Shown: positions 26,101 to 39,860 of the stretch, one piece after another
How the letters are laid out: every line of letters starts with the position of its first letter
Position numbering within the stretch: the stretch's first letter is position 1
Translations under genes and position numbers: made by a program
The notes under the pieces: model-generated
Database searches by the model: none
What the model saw: only the letters and a program-made list of their open reading frames with translations
Told to the model about the DNA's origin: nothing
NCBI GenBank assembly: GCA_001695595.3
Contig: MBPM02000075.1
Coordinates: 1-64,000, forward strand
DNA length: 64,000 nt
Reading direction: 5' to 3'
Source of the DNA: Plasmopara viticola
Taxonomy: Eukaryota; Oomycota; Peronosporomycetes; Peronosporales; Peronosporaceae

Positions 26101-27810
26101 TCAAACGGAGCAGTATGCGCTAAGTTTCGTTTGAAACGCGTGTCTGCACGTCCGATAAGCTTGATTGGACGTACCTGATTCCATAGGACAAATCAGCGCT
26201 TCAATCGGAGCATTATGCGCAAATTTCCCCCTGAAACGCGTGCCATTTCGTCCGGGTCGCTTGATTGGACGTACCTGAATGCATAGGACGAATCAGGGCT
26301 TTAAACGGAGCAATATGCGCTAAGTTTCGCTTGAAACGTGTGTCTGTACGTCTAAGAAGCTCGAATAGATAAATCTGATGCCGTAGCACGAATGATAACT
26401 TCAAACGGAGCAGTATGCGCCAAGGTACGCTTAAACGCGTGTCTGCACGTCCAGAAAGATCAATCAGATGTATCCGATGCTGTAGGACGAATTAACAATT
26501 CGAACGGAGCAGTATGCGCTAAGTTTCATTCGAAACACGTGTCTGCACGTCCGATAAGCTTGATTGGACGTACCTTATTTTATAGGACAAATCAGTGCTT
26601 CAAACGGAGCATTATGCGCTAAGTTTTTCTTGAAAGGCGTGCCATTTCGTTCGGGTCGCTTGATTGGACGTACCTGATTGCATAGGAGGAATCAGGGCTT
26701 CAAACGGAGCAATATGCGCTAAGTTACGCTTGAAACGTGTGTCTGCACGTCTAAGAAGCTCGAATAGACAGATTTATGCCGTAGCACGAATAATAACTTC
26801 ATACGGAGCACTATGCGCTCGGAATCGCGTTTCTGCGCGTCCAGAAAGATCAATCAGATGTATCCGATGCCGTAGGACGAATTAACAATTCAAACGGAGC
26901 AGTATGTGCTAAGTTTCGTTTGAAACACGTGTCTGAACGCCCGATAAGCTTGATTGGACGTACCTGATTCCATAGGACAAATCAGTGCTTCAAACGGAGC
27001 ATTATGCGCTAAGTTCCCCTTGAAAGGCGTGCCATTTCGTCCGGGTCGCTTGATTGGACGTACCTGATTCCATAAAACGAATCAGGGCTTCAAACGATGC
27101 AATATGCGCTAAGTTACGCTTGAAACGTGTGTCTGTACGTCTAAGAAGCTCGAATAGACAAATCTGATGCTGTAGCACGAATGATCACTTCAAACGGAGC
27201 AGTATTCGCCAAGGTACGCTTAAACGCGTGTCTGCACGTCCAGAAAGATCAATCAGATGTATCCGATGCTGTAGGACGAATTAACAATTCAAACGGAGCA
27301 GTATGCGCTAAGTTTCGTTTGAAACACGTGTCTGAACGCCCGATAAGCTTGATTGGACGTACCTTATTTTATAGGACAAATCAGTGCTTCAAACGGAGCA
27401 TTATGCGCTAACTTCCCCTTGAAAGGCGTGCCATTTCGTCCGGGTCGCTTGATTGGACGTACCTGATTCCATAAAACGAATCAGGGCTTCAAACGATGCA
27501 ATATGCGCTAAGTTACGCTTGAAACGTGTGTCTGTACGTCTAAGAAGCTCGAATAGACAAATCTGATGCCGTAGCACGAATGATCACTTCAAACGGAGCA
27601 GTATTCGCCAAGGTACGCTTAAACGCGTGTCTGCACGTCCAGAAAGATCAATCAGATGTATCCGATGCTGTAGGACGAATTAACAATTCAAACGGAGCAG
27701 TATGCGCTAAGTTTCGTTTGAAACACGTGTCTGCACGTCCGAGTCGCTTGATTAAACGTACCTGATTCCATAGGACAAATCAGTGCTTCAAACGGAGCAT
27801 TATGCGCTAA
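26101..27810 (+). repeat. Return of the 400-bp tetrameric A unit
   Basis: Recognisable m1-m4 units reappear for about four copies, with m1 blocks near 26,440, 26,840, 27,225 and 27,625. They carry private variants absent from most of the left array, such as CTTAAACGCG (one A fewer), TGAAAGGCGTGCC and CAAACGATGCAATATG. They are therefore a separate local amplification, not a continuous extension of 1-16 kb. Confidence 0.85.
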
Positions 27811-30782
27811 CTTACGCTTAAAACGTGTGTCTGGACGTCCAAAAAGCTCAATTAGATGTAGGCGATACCGTTAGACGAATCAGTGTTTCAAACGGAGCAG
27901 TATGCGCTAAGTTTCGGTTGAAACGCGTGTCTGCGCGTCCAGGAAGATCAATCAGATGTAACCGATGACATAGGACGAATAAGCATTTCAAACAGAGCCG
28001 TATGCGCTAAATTTCGCTTGGAACACGTGTCTGCACGTCTGAGAAGCTTGATTGGACGTACCTGATTCCATAGGACGAATCAGGGCTTCAAACAGAGTAG
28101 TATGCGCTAAGTTATGTTTGAAACATGTGTCTGCACGTCCGAGAAGCTCAATTGGACGTATCTGATGACGAATCAAATCATATCTTTAAACGGAGTAGTA
28201 TGCGTTAAGTTATTTTTGAAACATGTGTCTGCACGTCCGAGAAGCTCAATCAGATGTAATCGATGCCGTGGGACGAATTGGCAATTCAAACAGAGTAGTA
28301 TACGCTAAATTTTGCTTGAAACACGTGTCTGCACGTCCGAGAACCTTGATTGAATGTAGCTGATTCCATAGGACGAATCAGTGCTTCAAACGGAGCATTA
28401 TGCGCTTAGTTCCCTTTGGAACGCGTGTCTGTATGTCCGGGTCGCTTAATTGGACGTACCTGATTCCACAGGACAATTAGGGCTTCAAACGCAGAACTAT
28501 GCGCTAAGTCACGCTTGAAACGTGTGTCTGAACGTCTAAAAAGCTCGATTATATGAATCAGATGCCGTAGCACGAATCATCACATCAAACGGAGCAGTAT
28601 GCACCAAGTTACGCTTGAAACGCGTGTCTGCACGTCCAGAAAGCTCAATTAGATGTATCCGATGCAGTAGGACGAATTGGCATTTCAAACGGAGCAGTAT
28701 TCGCTAAGTTTCGTTTGGAACACGTATCTTCACGTCCGAGAAGCTTGATTGGACAAATCTGATGCCGTAGCACGAATGATCACTTCAAATGGAGCAGTAT
28801 GCGACAAGGTACGCTTAAACGCGTGTCTGCACGTCCAGAAAGATCAATCAGATGTATCCGATGCTGTAGGACGAATTAACAATTCAAACGGAGCAGTATG
28901 CGCTAAGTTTCGTTTGAAACACGTGTCTGCACGTCCGATAAGCTTGATTGGACGTACCTGATTCCATAGGACAAATCAGTGCTTCAAACGGAGCATTATA
29001 CGCTAACTTCCCCTTGAAACGCGTGTCATTTCGTCCGGGTCGCTTGATTACACGTACCTGATTCCATAGGACGAATCAGGGCTTCAAACGGAGCAATATG
29101 CGCTAAGTTACGCTTAAAACGTGTGTCTGGACGTCCAAGAAGCTCAATTAGATGTAGGCGATACCGTTAGACGAATCAGTGTTTCAAACGGAGCAGTATG
29201 CGCTAAGTTTCGGTTGAAACGCGTGTCTGCGCGTCCAGGAAGATCAATCAGATGTAACCGATGCTGTGGGACGAATTAACAATTCAAACGAAGCAGTATG
29301 CGCTAAGTTTCGTTTGAAACTCGTGTCTGCACGTCCGATAAGCTTGATTGGACGTACCTGATTCCATAGGACAAATCAGTGCTTCAAACGGAGCATTATG
29401 CGCTAACTTCCCCTTGAAACGCGTGTCATTTCGTCCGGGTCGCTTGATTACACGTACCTGATTCCATAGGACGAATCAGGGCTTCAAACGGAGCAATATG
29501 CGCTAAGTTACGCTTAAAACGTGTGTCTGGACGTCCAAGAAGCTCAATTAGATGTAGGCGATACCGTTAGACGAATCAGTGTTATAAACGGAGCAGTATG
29601 CGCTAAGTTTCGGTTGAAACGCGTGTCTGCGCGTCCAGGAAGATCAATCAGATGTAACCGATGACATAGGACGAATAAGCATTTCAAACAGAGCCGTATG
29701 CGCTAAATTTCGCTTGGAACACGTGTCTGCACGTCGGAAAAGCTTGATTGGACGTACCTGATTCCATAGGACGAATCAGGGCTTCAATCAGAGTAGTATG
29801 CGCTAAGTTATGTTTGAAACATGTGTCTGCACGTCCGAGAAGCTCAATTGGACGTATCTGATGACGAATCAAATCATATCTTTAAACGGAGTAGTATGCG
29901 TTAAGTTATTTTTGAAACATGTGTCTGCACGTCCGAGAAGCTCAATTGGACGTATCTGATGACGAATCAAATCATATCTTTAAACGGAGTAGTATGCGTT
30001 AAGTTATTTTTGAAACATGTGTCTGCACGTCCGAGAAGCTCATCAGATGTAATCGATGCCGTGGGACGAATTGGCAATTCAAACAGAGTAGTATACGCTA
30101 AATTTTGCTTGAAACACGTGTCTGCACGTCCGAGAACCTTGCTTGAATGTAGCTGATTTCATAGGACGAATCAGTGCTTCAAACGGAGCATTATGCGCTT
30201 AGTTCCCTTTGGAACGCGTGTCTGTATGTCCGGGTCGCTTAATTGGACGTACCTGATTCCACAGGACAATTAGGGCTTCAAACGCAGAACTATGCGCTAA
30301 GTCACGCTTGAAACGTGTGTCTGAACGTCTAAAAAGCTCGATTATACGAATCAGATGCCGTAGCACGAATCATCACATCAAACGGAGCAGTATGCACCAA
30401 GTTACGCTTGAAACGCGTGTCTGCACGTCCAGAAAGCTCAATTAGATGTATCCGATGCAGTAGGACGAATTGGCATTTCAAACGGAGCAGTATTCGCTAA
30501 GTTTCGTTTGGAACACGTATCTTCACGTCCGAGAAGCTTGATTGGACAAATCTGATGCCGTAGCACGAATCATGTCTTCAAACGGAGCAGTACGCGCTAA
30601 GTTCCCCTTAAAACGCATGTCTGTACGTCCGAGTCGCTTGATTAAACGTACCGGATTCCCTAGGACAAATCAGGGCTTCAACGGAGCAATATGCGCTAAG
30701 TTACGCTTAAAACGTGTGTCTGGACGTCTAAGAAGCTCAATTAGATGTAGGCGATACCGTTTGACGAATCAGTGTTTCAAAC
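27811..30782 (+). repeat. Family A block duplicated at 1,696-bp offset
   Basis: The series at 27,811-28,780 (GGACGTCCAAAAAGCTCAAT, GGCGATACCGTTAGACG, ATAAGCATTTCAAACAGAGC, then the shortened GATGACGAATCAAATC monomer and the 0.75-kb block) is repeated at about 29,507-30,560. The second copy contains one extra 98-bp shortened monomer near 29,945. Between them, 29,040-29,500 holds two tandem 403-bp units sharing TTACACGTACCTGATTCC. The 0.75-kb block copies begin at 28,233 and 30,027; the latter, like the one at 25,250, continues to GGCGATACCGTTTGACG. Confidence 0.8.
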
Positions 30783-33700
30783 GGAGCAGTATGCGCTAAG
30801 TTTCGTTCGAAACACGTGTCTGCACGTCCGGTAAGCTTGATTGGACGTACCTGATTTTATAGGACAAATCAGTGCTTCAAACGGAGCATTATGCGCTAAC
30901 TTCCCTTGAAACGCGTGCCATTTCGTCCGGGTCGCTTGATTGGACGTACCTGATTCCATAGGACGAATCAGGGCTTCAAACGGAGCAATATGCGCTAAGT
31001 TCCACTTGAAACGTGTGTCATTTCGTTCGGGTCGCTTGATTGGACGTACCTGATTCCATAGGACGAATCAGGGCTTCAAACGGAGCAATATGTGCTAAGT
31101 TACGCTTGAAACGTGTGTCTGCACGTCTAAGAAGCTCGAATAGACAAATCTGATGCCGTGGCACGAATGATCACTTCAAACGGAGCAGTAGGCGCCAAGG
31201 TACGCTAGAAACGCGTGTCTGCACGTCCAGGAAGATCAATTAGATGTATCCGATGCCGAAGAACGAATTAACAATTCAAACGGAGCAGTATGCGCGTTAT
31301 TTCGTTTGAAATGAGTATCTGTAGGTCCGGGAAGCTTAATTGGACGTAGCTGATGCCGTAGAACGAAACAACACTTCAAACGGAGCAGTATGCGCTAAGT
31401 TTCGCTTGAAATGTGTGTCTGCACGTCTAAGAAGCTCAATTAGACGTATTCGATGCCGTTGCACGAATCATCACTTCAAACGGAGCAGTATGCGCTAAGT
31501 CACGCTTGAAACGCGTAGCTGCACGTCCAAGAAGGTCAATTAGATGTATCCGTTGCCGTTGCCCGAATCAGCAATTCAAAAGGAGCGGTATGCGCTATGT
31601 TTCGCCTGAAACACGTGTCTGCACGTCCGAGAAGCTTGATTGGACAACTCTGATGCTGTAACACGAATCATCCCTTCAAACGAAGCAGTATGCGATAAGT
31701 TACGCTTGAAACGCGTGTCTGTGCGTCCGGGAAGCTTGATTGGACGTACCTGATGCCGTAGCACGAACATCACTTCAAACGGAGCAGTATGCGCCAAGGT
31801 ACGCTTTAAACGCGTGTCTGCACGTCCATAAAAATCAGCTAAATGATGCTGATGCCGTAGCACGAATCATCGCATCAAACCGAGCAGTATGCGCCAAGGT
31901 ACGCTTAAAACGCGTGTCTGCACGTCCAGAAAGATCAATCAGATGTATCCGATGCCGTAGGACGAATAAGCATTTCAAACGGAGTAGTATGCGCTAAATT
32001 TTGCCTGGAACACGTGTCTGCACGTCCGAGAAGCTTGATTGGATGTAGCTGATTTCATAGGACAAATCAGTGCTTCAAAAGGAGCATTATGCGCTTAGTT
32101 CCCCTTGAAACGCGTGTTTGTACGTCCTGGTCGCTTGATTGGACGTACCTGACTCCATAGGACGAATCAGGGCTTCAAACGGAGCAATAAGCGCTAAGTT
32201 ACGCTTAAAACGTGTATATGAACGTCTAAGAAGCTCAATAAGACGGATCTGATGTCGTAGCACGAATCATCACATCAAACGGAGCAGTATGCACCAAAGT
32301 ACGCTTGAAACGCGTGTCTGCACGTCCAGGAAGATATATTAGATGTATCTGATGCAGTAGGACGAAGCAGTATGCGCTAAGTTACGCTTTAAACGCGTGT
32401 CTACACGGAGCATTATGCGCTAAGTTACGCTTTAAACGCGTGTCTGCACGTCCGAAAAGCTCAATTGGACGTATCTGATGCCGTAGCAGGAATCAGCAAT
32501 TCAAACGGAGCAGTATGCGCTTAAGTTTCGCTTGAACCGCGTGTCTGCACGTCCGGTATGCTTGATTGGACGTACCGGATACTATAGGATGAATCAGTGC
32601 TTCAAACGGAGAAGTATGCGCTAAGTTACTCTTGAAAAGCGTGTGTGCACATCCGGGTAGCTTGATTGGACGGACCTGATACCATAGGACGAATGAGCGC
32701 TTCAAACGGAGCAGTATGCGCTAAGTTACCCTTGAAAAGCGTGTCTGCACGTCCGGGTCGATTGACTTGACGGACCTGATTCCATAGGACGAATCTTTGC
32801 TTCAAACGGAGTAGTATGCGCTAAAAGAAACGCTTGAAACGCTTGTCTGCTCGTCCGGGCGCTTGATTGGACGAAACGGATTCCATAGGACAAGTCAGGT
32901 CTTCAAACGGAGTTGTATGCGCCAAGTTATGCTTGAAACACGTGTCTGCACGTCTAAGAAGCTCATTTAGACGAATCTGATGCCGTAGCACGAATCATCA
33001 CTTCAAACGGAGCAGTATGCGCTATCATACGCTTGAAACGCGTGTCTGCACGTCGGCAGATTAACAAATTGATTGGAGCAGTATTCGCTAAGTTTCGTTT
33101 GAAACACGTTTCTGCACGTCCGAAAAGCTTGATTGGACGTAGCTGATGCCGTAGCACGAATCATCACTTCAAACGGAGCAGTATGCGCTAAGTTACGGCT
33201 GAAACGCGTGTCTGCGCGTCCAGAAAGATCAATCAGATATATCTGTTCCCGTAGGACGAATTAAAATTCAAACGGAGCAGTATGCGCTAAGTTACGATTT
33301 AAACGCGTGTCTGCACGTCCGAAAAGCTCAATTGGACGTATCTGATGCCGCAGCAGGAATTAGCAATTCAAACGGAGCAGTATGCGCCAAGTTTCGCTTG
33401 AAACACGTGTCTGCACGTCCGGAACGCTTGATTGAACGTACCTAATTCCATAGGACGAATAAGCAATTCGGACGGAGCAGTATGCGCTAAGTTTCGTTTG
33501 AAACGCTTGTCTGCACATTCAAGATGCTCAATTGGACGTATCTGATGCCTTAGCACGAATCATCCCTTCAAACGGAGCAGTATGCGCTAAGTTACGTTTG
33601 AAACGCGTGTCTGAAGTCCATGAAGATCTGATGCCGTAGGACGAATTAGCAATTCAAACGCAGCAGTATGCGCCAAGTTTCGCTTGAAACGCGTGTCTGC

Positions 33701-33930
33701 GCGTCCAGCAAGCTCAGTTGGACAAATCTGAGCCGTAGCACGAATTAACACTTCAAAAGGAGCAGTATGCGCTACGTTTTGCTTGAAACACGTGTCTGCA
33801 CGTCCAGGAAGATCAATTAGATGTATCCGATGCCGTAGGACGAATTAACAATTCAAACGGAGCAGTATGCGCTAAGTTTCGCTTGAAACACGTGTCTGCA
33901 CGTCCGGAACGCTTGATTGGACGTACCTGA
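30783..33930 (+). repeat. Segmental duplication of family A, copy 2
   Basis: Counterpart of 20,195-24,615 in the same orientation and monomer order, about 3.15 kb long because it has one copy of the 1,251-bp series. Differences from copy 1 are scattered substitutions and small deletions (for example GTCTGAAGTCCATGAAGATC near 33,610 lacks about 20 bp of a monomer). That implies the duplication is recent relative to the divergence among monomers but not among the newest events. Confidence 0.85.
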
Positions 33931-35859
33931 TTCCATAGGACGAATCAGGGGTTCAAACGGAGTAGTATGCGCTAAGTTATGTCTGAAACATGTGTTTGCA
34001 CGTCCAAGTAGTATGCGCTAAGTTATGTTCGAAACATGTGTCTGCAATTCCAAGTGGAAGCTCAATTGGACGTTTTTGATGCCGTAGCACGAATCATCTC
34101 TTCAAACGAAGCAGTATGCGTTAAGTTACGCTTAAAACGCGTGTCAGCACGTATGGGAAGCTTAATTAGACGTATCGGATGCCGTTGTACGAATCAACAC
34201 TGCAAACGAAGCAGTATGCGCTAAGTTCCGCTTGAAACGCGTGTCTGCACGTCCAGGAAGATCAATTAAATATATGCATTGCCGTAGTACGAATCAGCAA
34301 TGCAAACGGAGCAGAATGCGCTAAGTTTCGCTTGAAACGCGTGTCTGCACGTCCGGAACGCTTGATTGGACGTACCTAATTCCATAGGACGAATAAGCAA
34401 TTCGGACGGAGCAGTATGCGCTAAGTTACGCTTGAAACGCGTGTCTGCACGTCCAGGAAGATCAATTAGATATATGCATTGCCGTAGTACGAATCAGCAA
34501 TGCAAACGGAGCAGAATGCGCTAAGTTTCGCTTGAAACGCGTGTCTGCACGTCCGGAACGCTTGATTGGACGTATTTGATTCCATAGGACGAATAAGCAA
34601 TTCGGACGGAGCAGTATGCGCTAAGTTACGGTTGAAACGCGTGTCTGCGAGTCCAGAAAGATCAATTAGATGTATCCGATGCGGTAGCACGAATCATCAC
34701 TAGAAAAGGAGCAGTATGCGCCAAGTTTCGCTTGAAACACGTGTCTGCACGTCCGGAACGCTTGATTGGACGTACCTAATTCCATAGGACGAATCAGGGC
34801 TTCAAACGAAGTAGTATGCGCTGAGTTATGTCTGAAACATGTGTCTGCACGTCCAAGTAGTATGCGCTAAGTTATGTTCGAAACATGTGTCTTTGACGTA
34901 TCTGATGCAGTAGCACGAATCATCTCTTCAAACGGAGCAGTATGCGTTAAGTTACGCTTAAAACGCGTGTCTGCACGTACAGGAAGCTTAATTACTTATC
35001 GGATGCCGTAGCACGAATCAACACTTCAAACGAAGCAGTATGCGCTAAGTTCCGCTTGAAACGCGTGTCTGCACGTCCAGGAAGATCAATTAGATATATG
35101 CATTGCCGTAGTACGAATCAGCAATGCAAACGGAGCAGAATGCGCTAAGTTTCGCTTGGAACGCGTGTCTGCACGTCCGGAACGCTTGATTGGACGTACC
35201 TAATTCCATAGGACGAATAAGCAATTCGGACGGAGCAGTATGCGCTAAGTTACGATTGAAACGCGTGTCTGCGCGTCCAGGAAGATCAATCAGATGTATC
35301 CGATGCGGTAGCACGAATCATCACTAGAAAAGGAGCAGTATGCGCCAAGTTTCGCTTGAAACACGTGTCTGCACGTCCGGAACGCTTGATTGGACGTACC
35401 TAATTCCATAGGACGAATCAGGGCTTCAAACGGAGTAGTATGCGCTTAGATATGTTTGAAACATGTGTCTGCACGTCCAAGAAGCTCAATTGGACGTATC
35501 TGATGCCGTAGCACGAATCATCTCTTCAAACGGAGCAGTATGCGCTAAGTTACGCTTGAAACGCGTGTCTGCACGTCCAGGAAGATCAATAAATTGTATA
35601 TGATGCCGTAGGACGAATTCGCAATTCAAACGCAGCAGTATGCGCCAAGTTTCGCTTGAAACGCGTGTCTGCGCGTCCAGGAAGCTCAGTTGGACGAATC
35701 TGCGCCGTAGCACGAATCATCACTTCAAAAAGAGCAATATGCGCTAAGTTACGCTTGAAACATGTGTCTGCACGTCCAGGAAGATCAATTAGATGTATTC
35801 GATGCCGTAGGACGATTTAGCAATTCAAACGCAGCAGTATGCGCCAAGTTTCGCTTGAA
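33931..35859 (+). repeat. Family A diverged monomers with 200-bp dimer and 620-850-bp HOR
   Basis: A marker monomer with TATATGCATTGCCGTAGTAC followed by GCAATGCAAACGGAGCAGAA occurs near 34,270, 34,470 and 35,094. The first two form a tandem 200-bp dimer; the second and third are 624 bp apart. A truncated monomer, ACGTCCAAGTAGTATGCGCT, occurs near 33,998 and 34,850. The block is therefore a small HOR in which copies differ by one dimer. No gene is present. Confidence 0.75.
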
Positions 35860-38800
35860 ACGCGTGTCTGCGCGTCCAGGAATCTCAGTTGGACGAATCT
35901 GCGCCGTAGCACGAATATCTATTCAAATGGAGCAGTATGCGCTACGTTACACTTGAAACGCGTGTCTGCATGTCCAGAAAGATCAATCAGATGTATCCGA
36001 TGCCGTAGACGAATTGGCAATTCAAACGGAGTAGTATGCGCCAAATTTCGCTTGAAACACGTGTCTGCACGTTCAATAAGCTTGATTGGACGTAGCTGAT
36101 TTCATAGGACGAATCAGAGCTTCAAACGGAGTAGTATGCGCTACGTTACACTTGAAACGCGTGTCTGCATGTCCAGAAAGATCAATCAGATGTATCCGAT
36201 GCCGTAGGACGAATCAGCAATTCAGACGGAGCAGTATGCGCTATGTTACGCTTGAAACGCGTGTCTGCGCGTCCAGAAATCTCAGTTGGACGAATCTGCG
36301 CCGTAGCACGAATATCTATTCAAATGGAGCAGTATGCGCTACGTTACACTTGAAACGCGTGTCTGCATGTCCAGAAAGATCAATCAGATGTATACGATGC
36401 CGTAGGACGAATTGGCAATTCAAACGGAGTTGTATGCGCCAAATTTCGCTTGAAACACGTGTCTGCACGTTCAATAAGCTTGATTGGACAAATCTGATAC
36501 CGTAGAACGAATCTTCACTTCAAACGGAGCAGTATGCGCTAAGTTACGGTTAAAACGCGTGTCTGCGCGTCCAGGAAGATCAATCAGATGTATCCGATGC
36601 GGTAGCACGAATCATCACTTTAAAAGGAGCAGTGTGCGCTAAGTTACGCTTGAAACATGTGTCTGCACGTCTAGGGAGATCAACTAGATGTATCCGATGC
36701 CGTAGAACGAATCAGCAATTCAGACGGAGCAGTGTGCGCTAAGTTTCGTTTGAAACGCGTGTTTGCACGTCCGAGAAGCTCAATTGGACGTATCTTATTC
36801 CGTAGCACGAATCGTCGCATCAAACCGAGCAGTATGCGCTACATTACACTTGAAACGCGTGTCTGCATGTCCAGAAAGATCAATCAGATGTACCCGATGC
36901 CGTAGAACGATTTAGCAATTCAAACGGAGTATGCGCCAAATTTCGCTGAAACACGTGGCTGCACGTTCAATAAGCTTGATTGGACGTAGCTGATTTCATA
37001 GGACGAATCAGAGCTTCAAACGGAGTAGTATGCGCTACGTTACACTTGAAACGCGTGTCTGCATGTCCAGAAAGATCAATCAGATGTATCCGATGCCGTA
37101 GGACGAATCAGCAATTCAGACGGAGCAGTATGCGCTATGTTACGCTTGAAACGCGTGTCTGCGCGTCCAGAAATCTCAGTTGGACGAATCTGCGCCGTAG
37201 CACGAATATCTATTCAAATGGAGCAGTATGCGCTACGTTACACTTGAAACGCGTGTCTGCATGTCCAGAAAGATCAATCAGATGTATACGATGCCGTAGG
37301 ACGAATTGGCAATTCAAACGGAGTTGTATGCGCCAAATTTCGCTTGAAACACGTGTCTGCACGTTCAATAAGCTTGATTGGACAAATCTGATACCGTAGA
37401 ACGAATCTTCACTTCAAACGGAGCAGTATGCGCTAAGTTACGGTTAAAACGCGTGTCTGCGCGTCCAGGAAGATCAATCAGATGTATCCGATGCGGTAGC
37501 ACGAATCATCACTTTAAAAGGAGCAGTGTGCGCTAAGTTACGCTTGAAACATGTGTCTGCACGTCTAGGGAGATCAACTAGATGTATCCGATGCCGTAGA
37601 ACGAATCAGCAATTCAGACGGAGCAGTGTGCGCTAAGTTTCGTTTGAAACGCGTGTTTGCACGTCCGAGAAGCTCAATTGGACGTATCTTATTCCGTAGC
37701 ACGAATCGTCGCATCAAACCGAGCAGTATGCGCTACATTACACTTGAAACGCGTGTCTGCATGTCCAGAAAGATCAATCAGATGTACCCGATGCCGTAGA
37801 ACGATTTAGCAATTCAAACGGAGTATGCGCCAAATTTCGCTTGAAACACGTGGCTGCACGTTCAATAAGCTTGATTGGACGTAGCTGATTTCATAGGACG
37901 AATCAGAGCTTCAAACGGAGTAGTATGCGCTACGTTACACTTGAAACGCGTGTCTGCATGTCCAGAAAGATCAATCAGATGTATCCGATGCCGTAGACGA
38001 ATCAGCAATTCAGACGGAGCAGTATGCGCTATGTTACGCTTGAAACGCGTGTCTGCGCGTCCAGAAATCTCAGTTGGACGAATCTGCGCCGTAGCACGAA
38101 TATCTATTCAAATGGAGCAGTATGCGCTACGTTACACTTGAAACGCGTGTCTGCATGTCCAGAAAGATCAATCAGATGTATACGATGCCGTAGGACGAAT
38201 TGGCAATTCAAACGGAGTTGTATGCGCCAAATTTCGCTTGAAACACGTGTCTGCACGTTCAATAAGCTTGATTGGACAAATCTGATGCCGTAGAACGAAT
38301 CTTCACTTCAAACGGAGCAGTATGCGCTAAGTTACGGTAAAAACGCGTGTCTGCGCGTCCAGGAAGATCAATCAGATGTATCCGATGCGGTAGCACGAAT
38401 CATCACTTTAAAAGGAGCAGTATGCGCTAAGTTACGCTTGAAACATGTGTCTGCACGTCTAGGGAGATCAACTAGATGTATCCGATGCCGTAGAACGAAT
38501 CAGCAATTCAGACGGAGCAGTGTGCGCTAAGTTTCGTTTGAAACGCGTGTTTGCACGTCCGAGAAGCTCAATTGGACGTATCTTATTCCGTAGCACGAAT
38601 CGTCGCATCAAACCGAGCAGTATGCGCTACATTACACTTGAAACGCGTGTCTGCATGTCCAGAAAGATCAATCAGATGTACCCGATGCCGTAGAACGATT
38701 TAGCAATTCAAACGGAGTATGCGCCAAATTTCGCTTGAAACACGTGGCTGCACGTTCAATAAGCTTGATTGGACGTAGCTGATTTCATAGGACGAATCAG

Positions 38801-39860
38801 AGCTTCAAACGGAGTAGTATGCGCTACGTTACACTTGAAACGCGTGTCTGCATGTCCAGAAAGATCAATCAGATGTATCCGATGCCGTAGGACGAATCAG
38901 CAATTCAGACGGAGCAGTATGCGCTATGTTACGCTTGAAACAGAAATCTCAGTTGGACGAATCTGCGCCGTAGCACGAATATCTATTCAAATGGAGCAGT
39001 ATGCGCTACGTTACACTTGAAACGCGTGTCTGCATGTCCAGAAAGATCAATCAGATGTATACGATGCCGTAGGACGAATTGGCAATTCAAACGGAGTTGT
39101 ATGCGCCAAATTTCGCTTGAAACACGTGTCTGCACGTTCAATAAGCTTGATTGGACAAATCTGATGCCGTAGAACGAATCTTCACTTGCAAACGGAGCAG
39201 TATGCGCTAAGTTACGGTTAAAACGCGTGTCTGCGCGTCCAGGAAGATCAATCAGATGTATCCGATGCGGTAGCACGAATCATCACTTTAAAAGGAGCAG
39301 TGTGCGCTAAGTTACGCTTGAAACATGTGTCTGCACGTCTAGGGAGATCAACTAGATGTATCCGATGCCGTAGAACGAATCAGCAATTCAGACGGAGCAG
39401 TGTGCGCTAAGTTTCGTTTGAAACGCGTGTTTGCACGTCCGAGAAGCTCAATTGGACGTATCTTATTCCGTAGCACGAATCGTCGCATCAAACCGAGCAG
39501 TATGCGCTACATTACACTTGAAACGCGTGTCTGCATGTCCAGAAAGATCAATCAGATGTACCCGATGCCGTAGAACGATTTCAATTCGGAGTATGCGCCA
39601 AATTTCGCTTGAAACACGTGGCCACGTTCAATAAGCTTGATTGGACGTAGCTGATTTCATAGGACGAATCAGAGCTTCAAACGGAGTAGTATGCGCTACG
39701 TTACACTTGAAACGCGTGTCTGCATGTCCAGAAAGATCAATCAGATGTATCCGATGCCGTAGGACGAATCAGCAATTCAGACGGAGCAGTATGCGCTATG
39801 TTACGCTTGAAACACGTGTCTGCGCGTCCAAGAATCTCAGTTGGACGAATCTGCGCCGTA
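35860..39860 (+). repeat. 894-bp HOR array (nine A-type monomers, just over four copies)
   Basis: The landmark TTGATTGGACGTAGCTGATT followed by TCATAGGACGAATCAGAGC occurs at about 36,078, 36,972, 37,867, 38,761 and 39,633. The spacings are 894, 895, 894 and 872 bp. Each unit holds about nine monomers of roughly 99 bp, including private types with CGCTACGTTACACTTG, ATATCTATTCAAATGGAGC and AACGGAGTATGCGCCAAA. Copies are nearly identical; for instance 36,086-36,505 and 36,980-37,399 translate identically. The last spacing is short because of deletions near 38,940 (loss of CGCGTGTCTGCGCGTCC) and near 39,580-39,625. This HOR is independent of the 400-bp one and younger than the DNA on either side. 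Confidence 0.92.

Noticed and set aside
36086..37399. Two identical 139-codon plus-strand frames in the 894-bp HOR
   Set aside because: Low-complexity arginine/cysteine-rich translations of satellite monomers; the next copies of the same HOR break the frame (37,875 and 38,769). Identity reflects recent amplification, not coding constraint.
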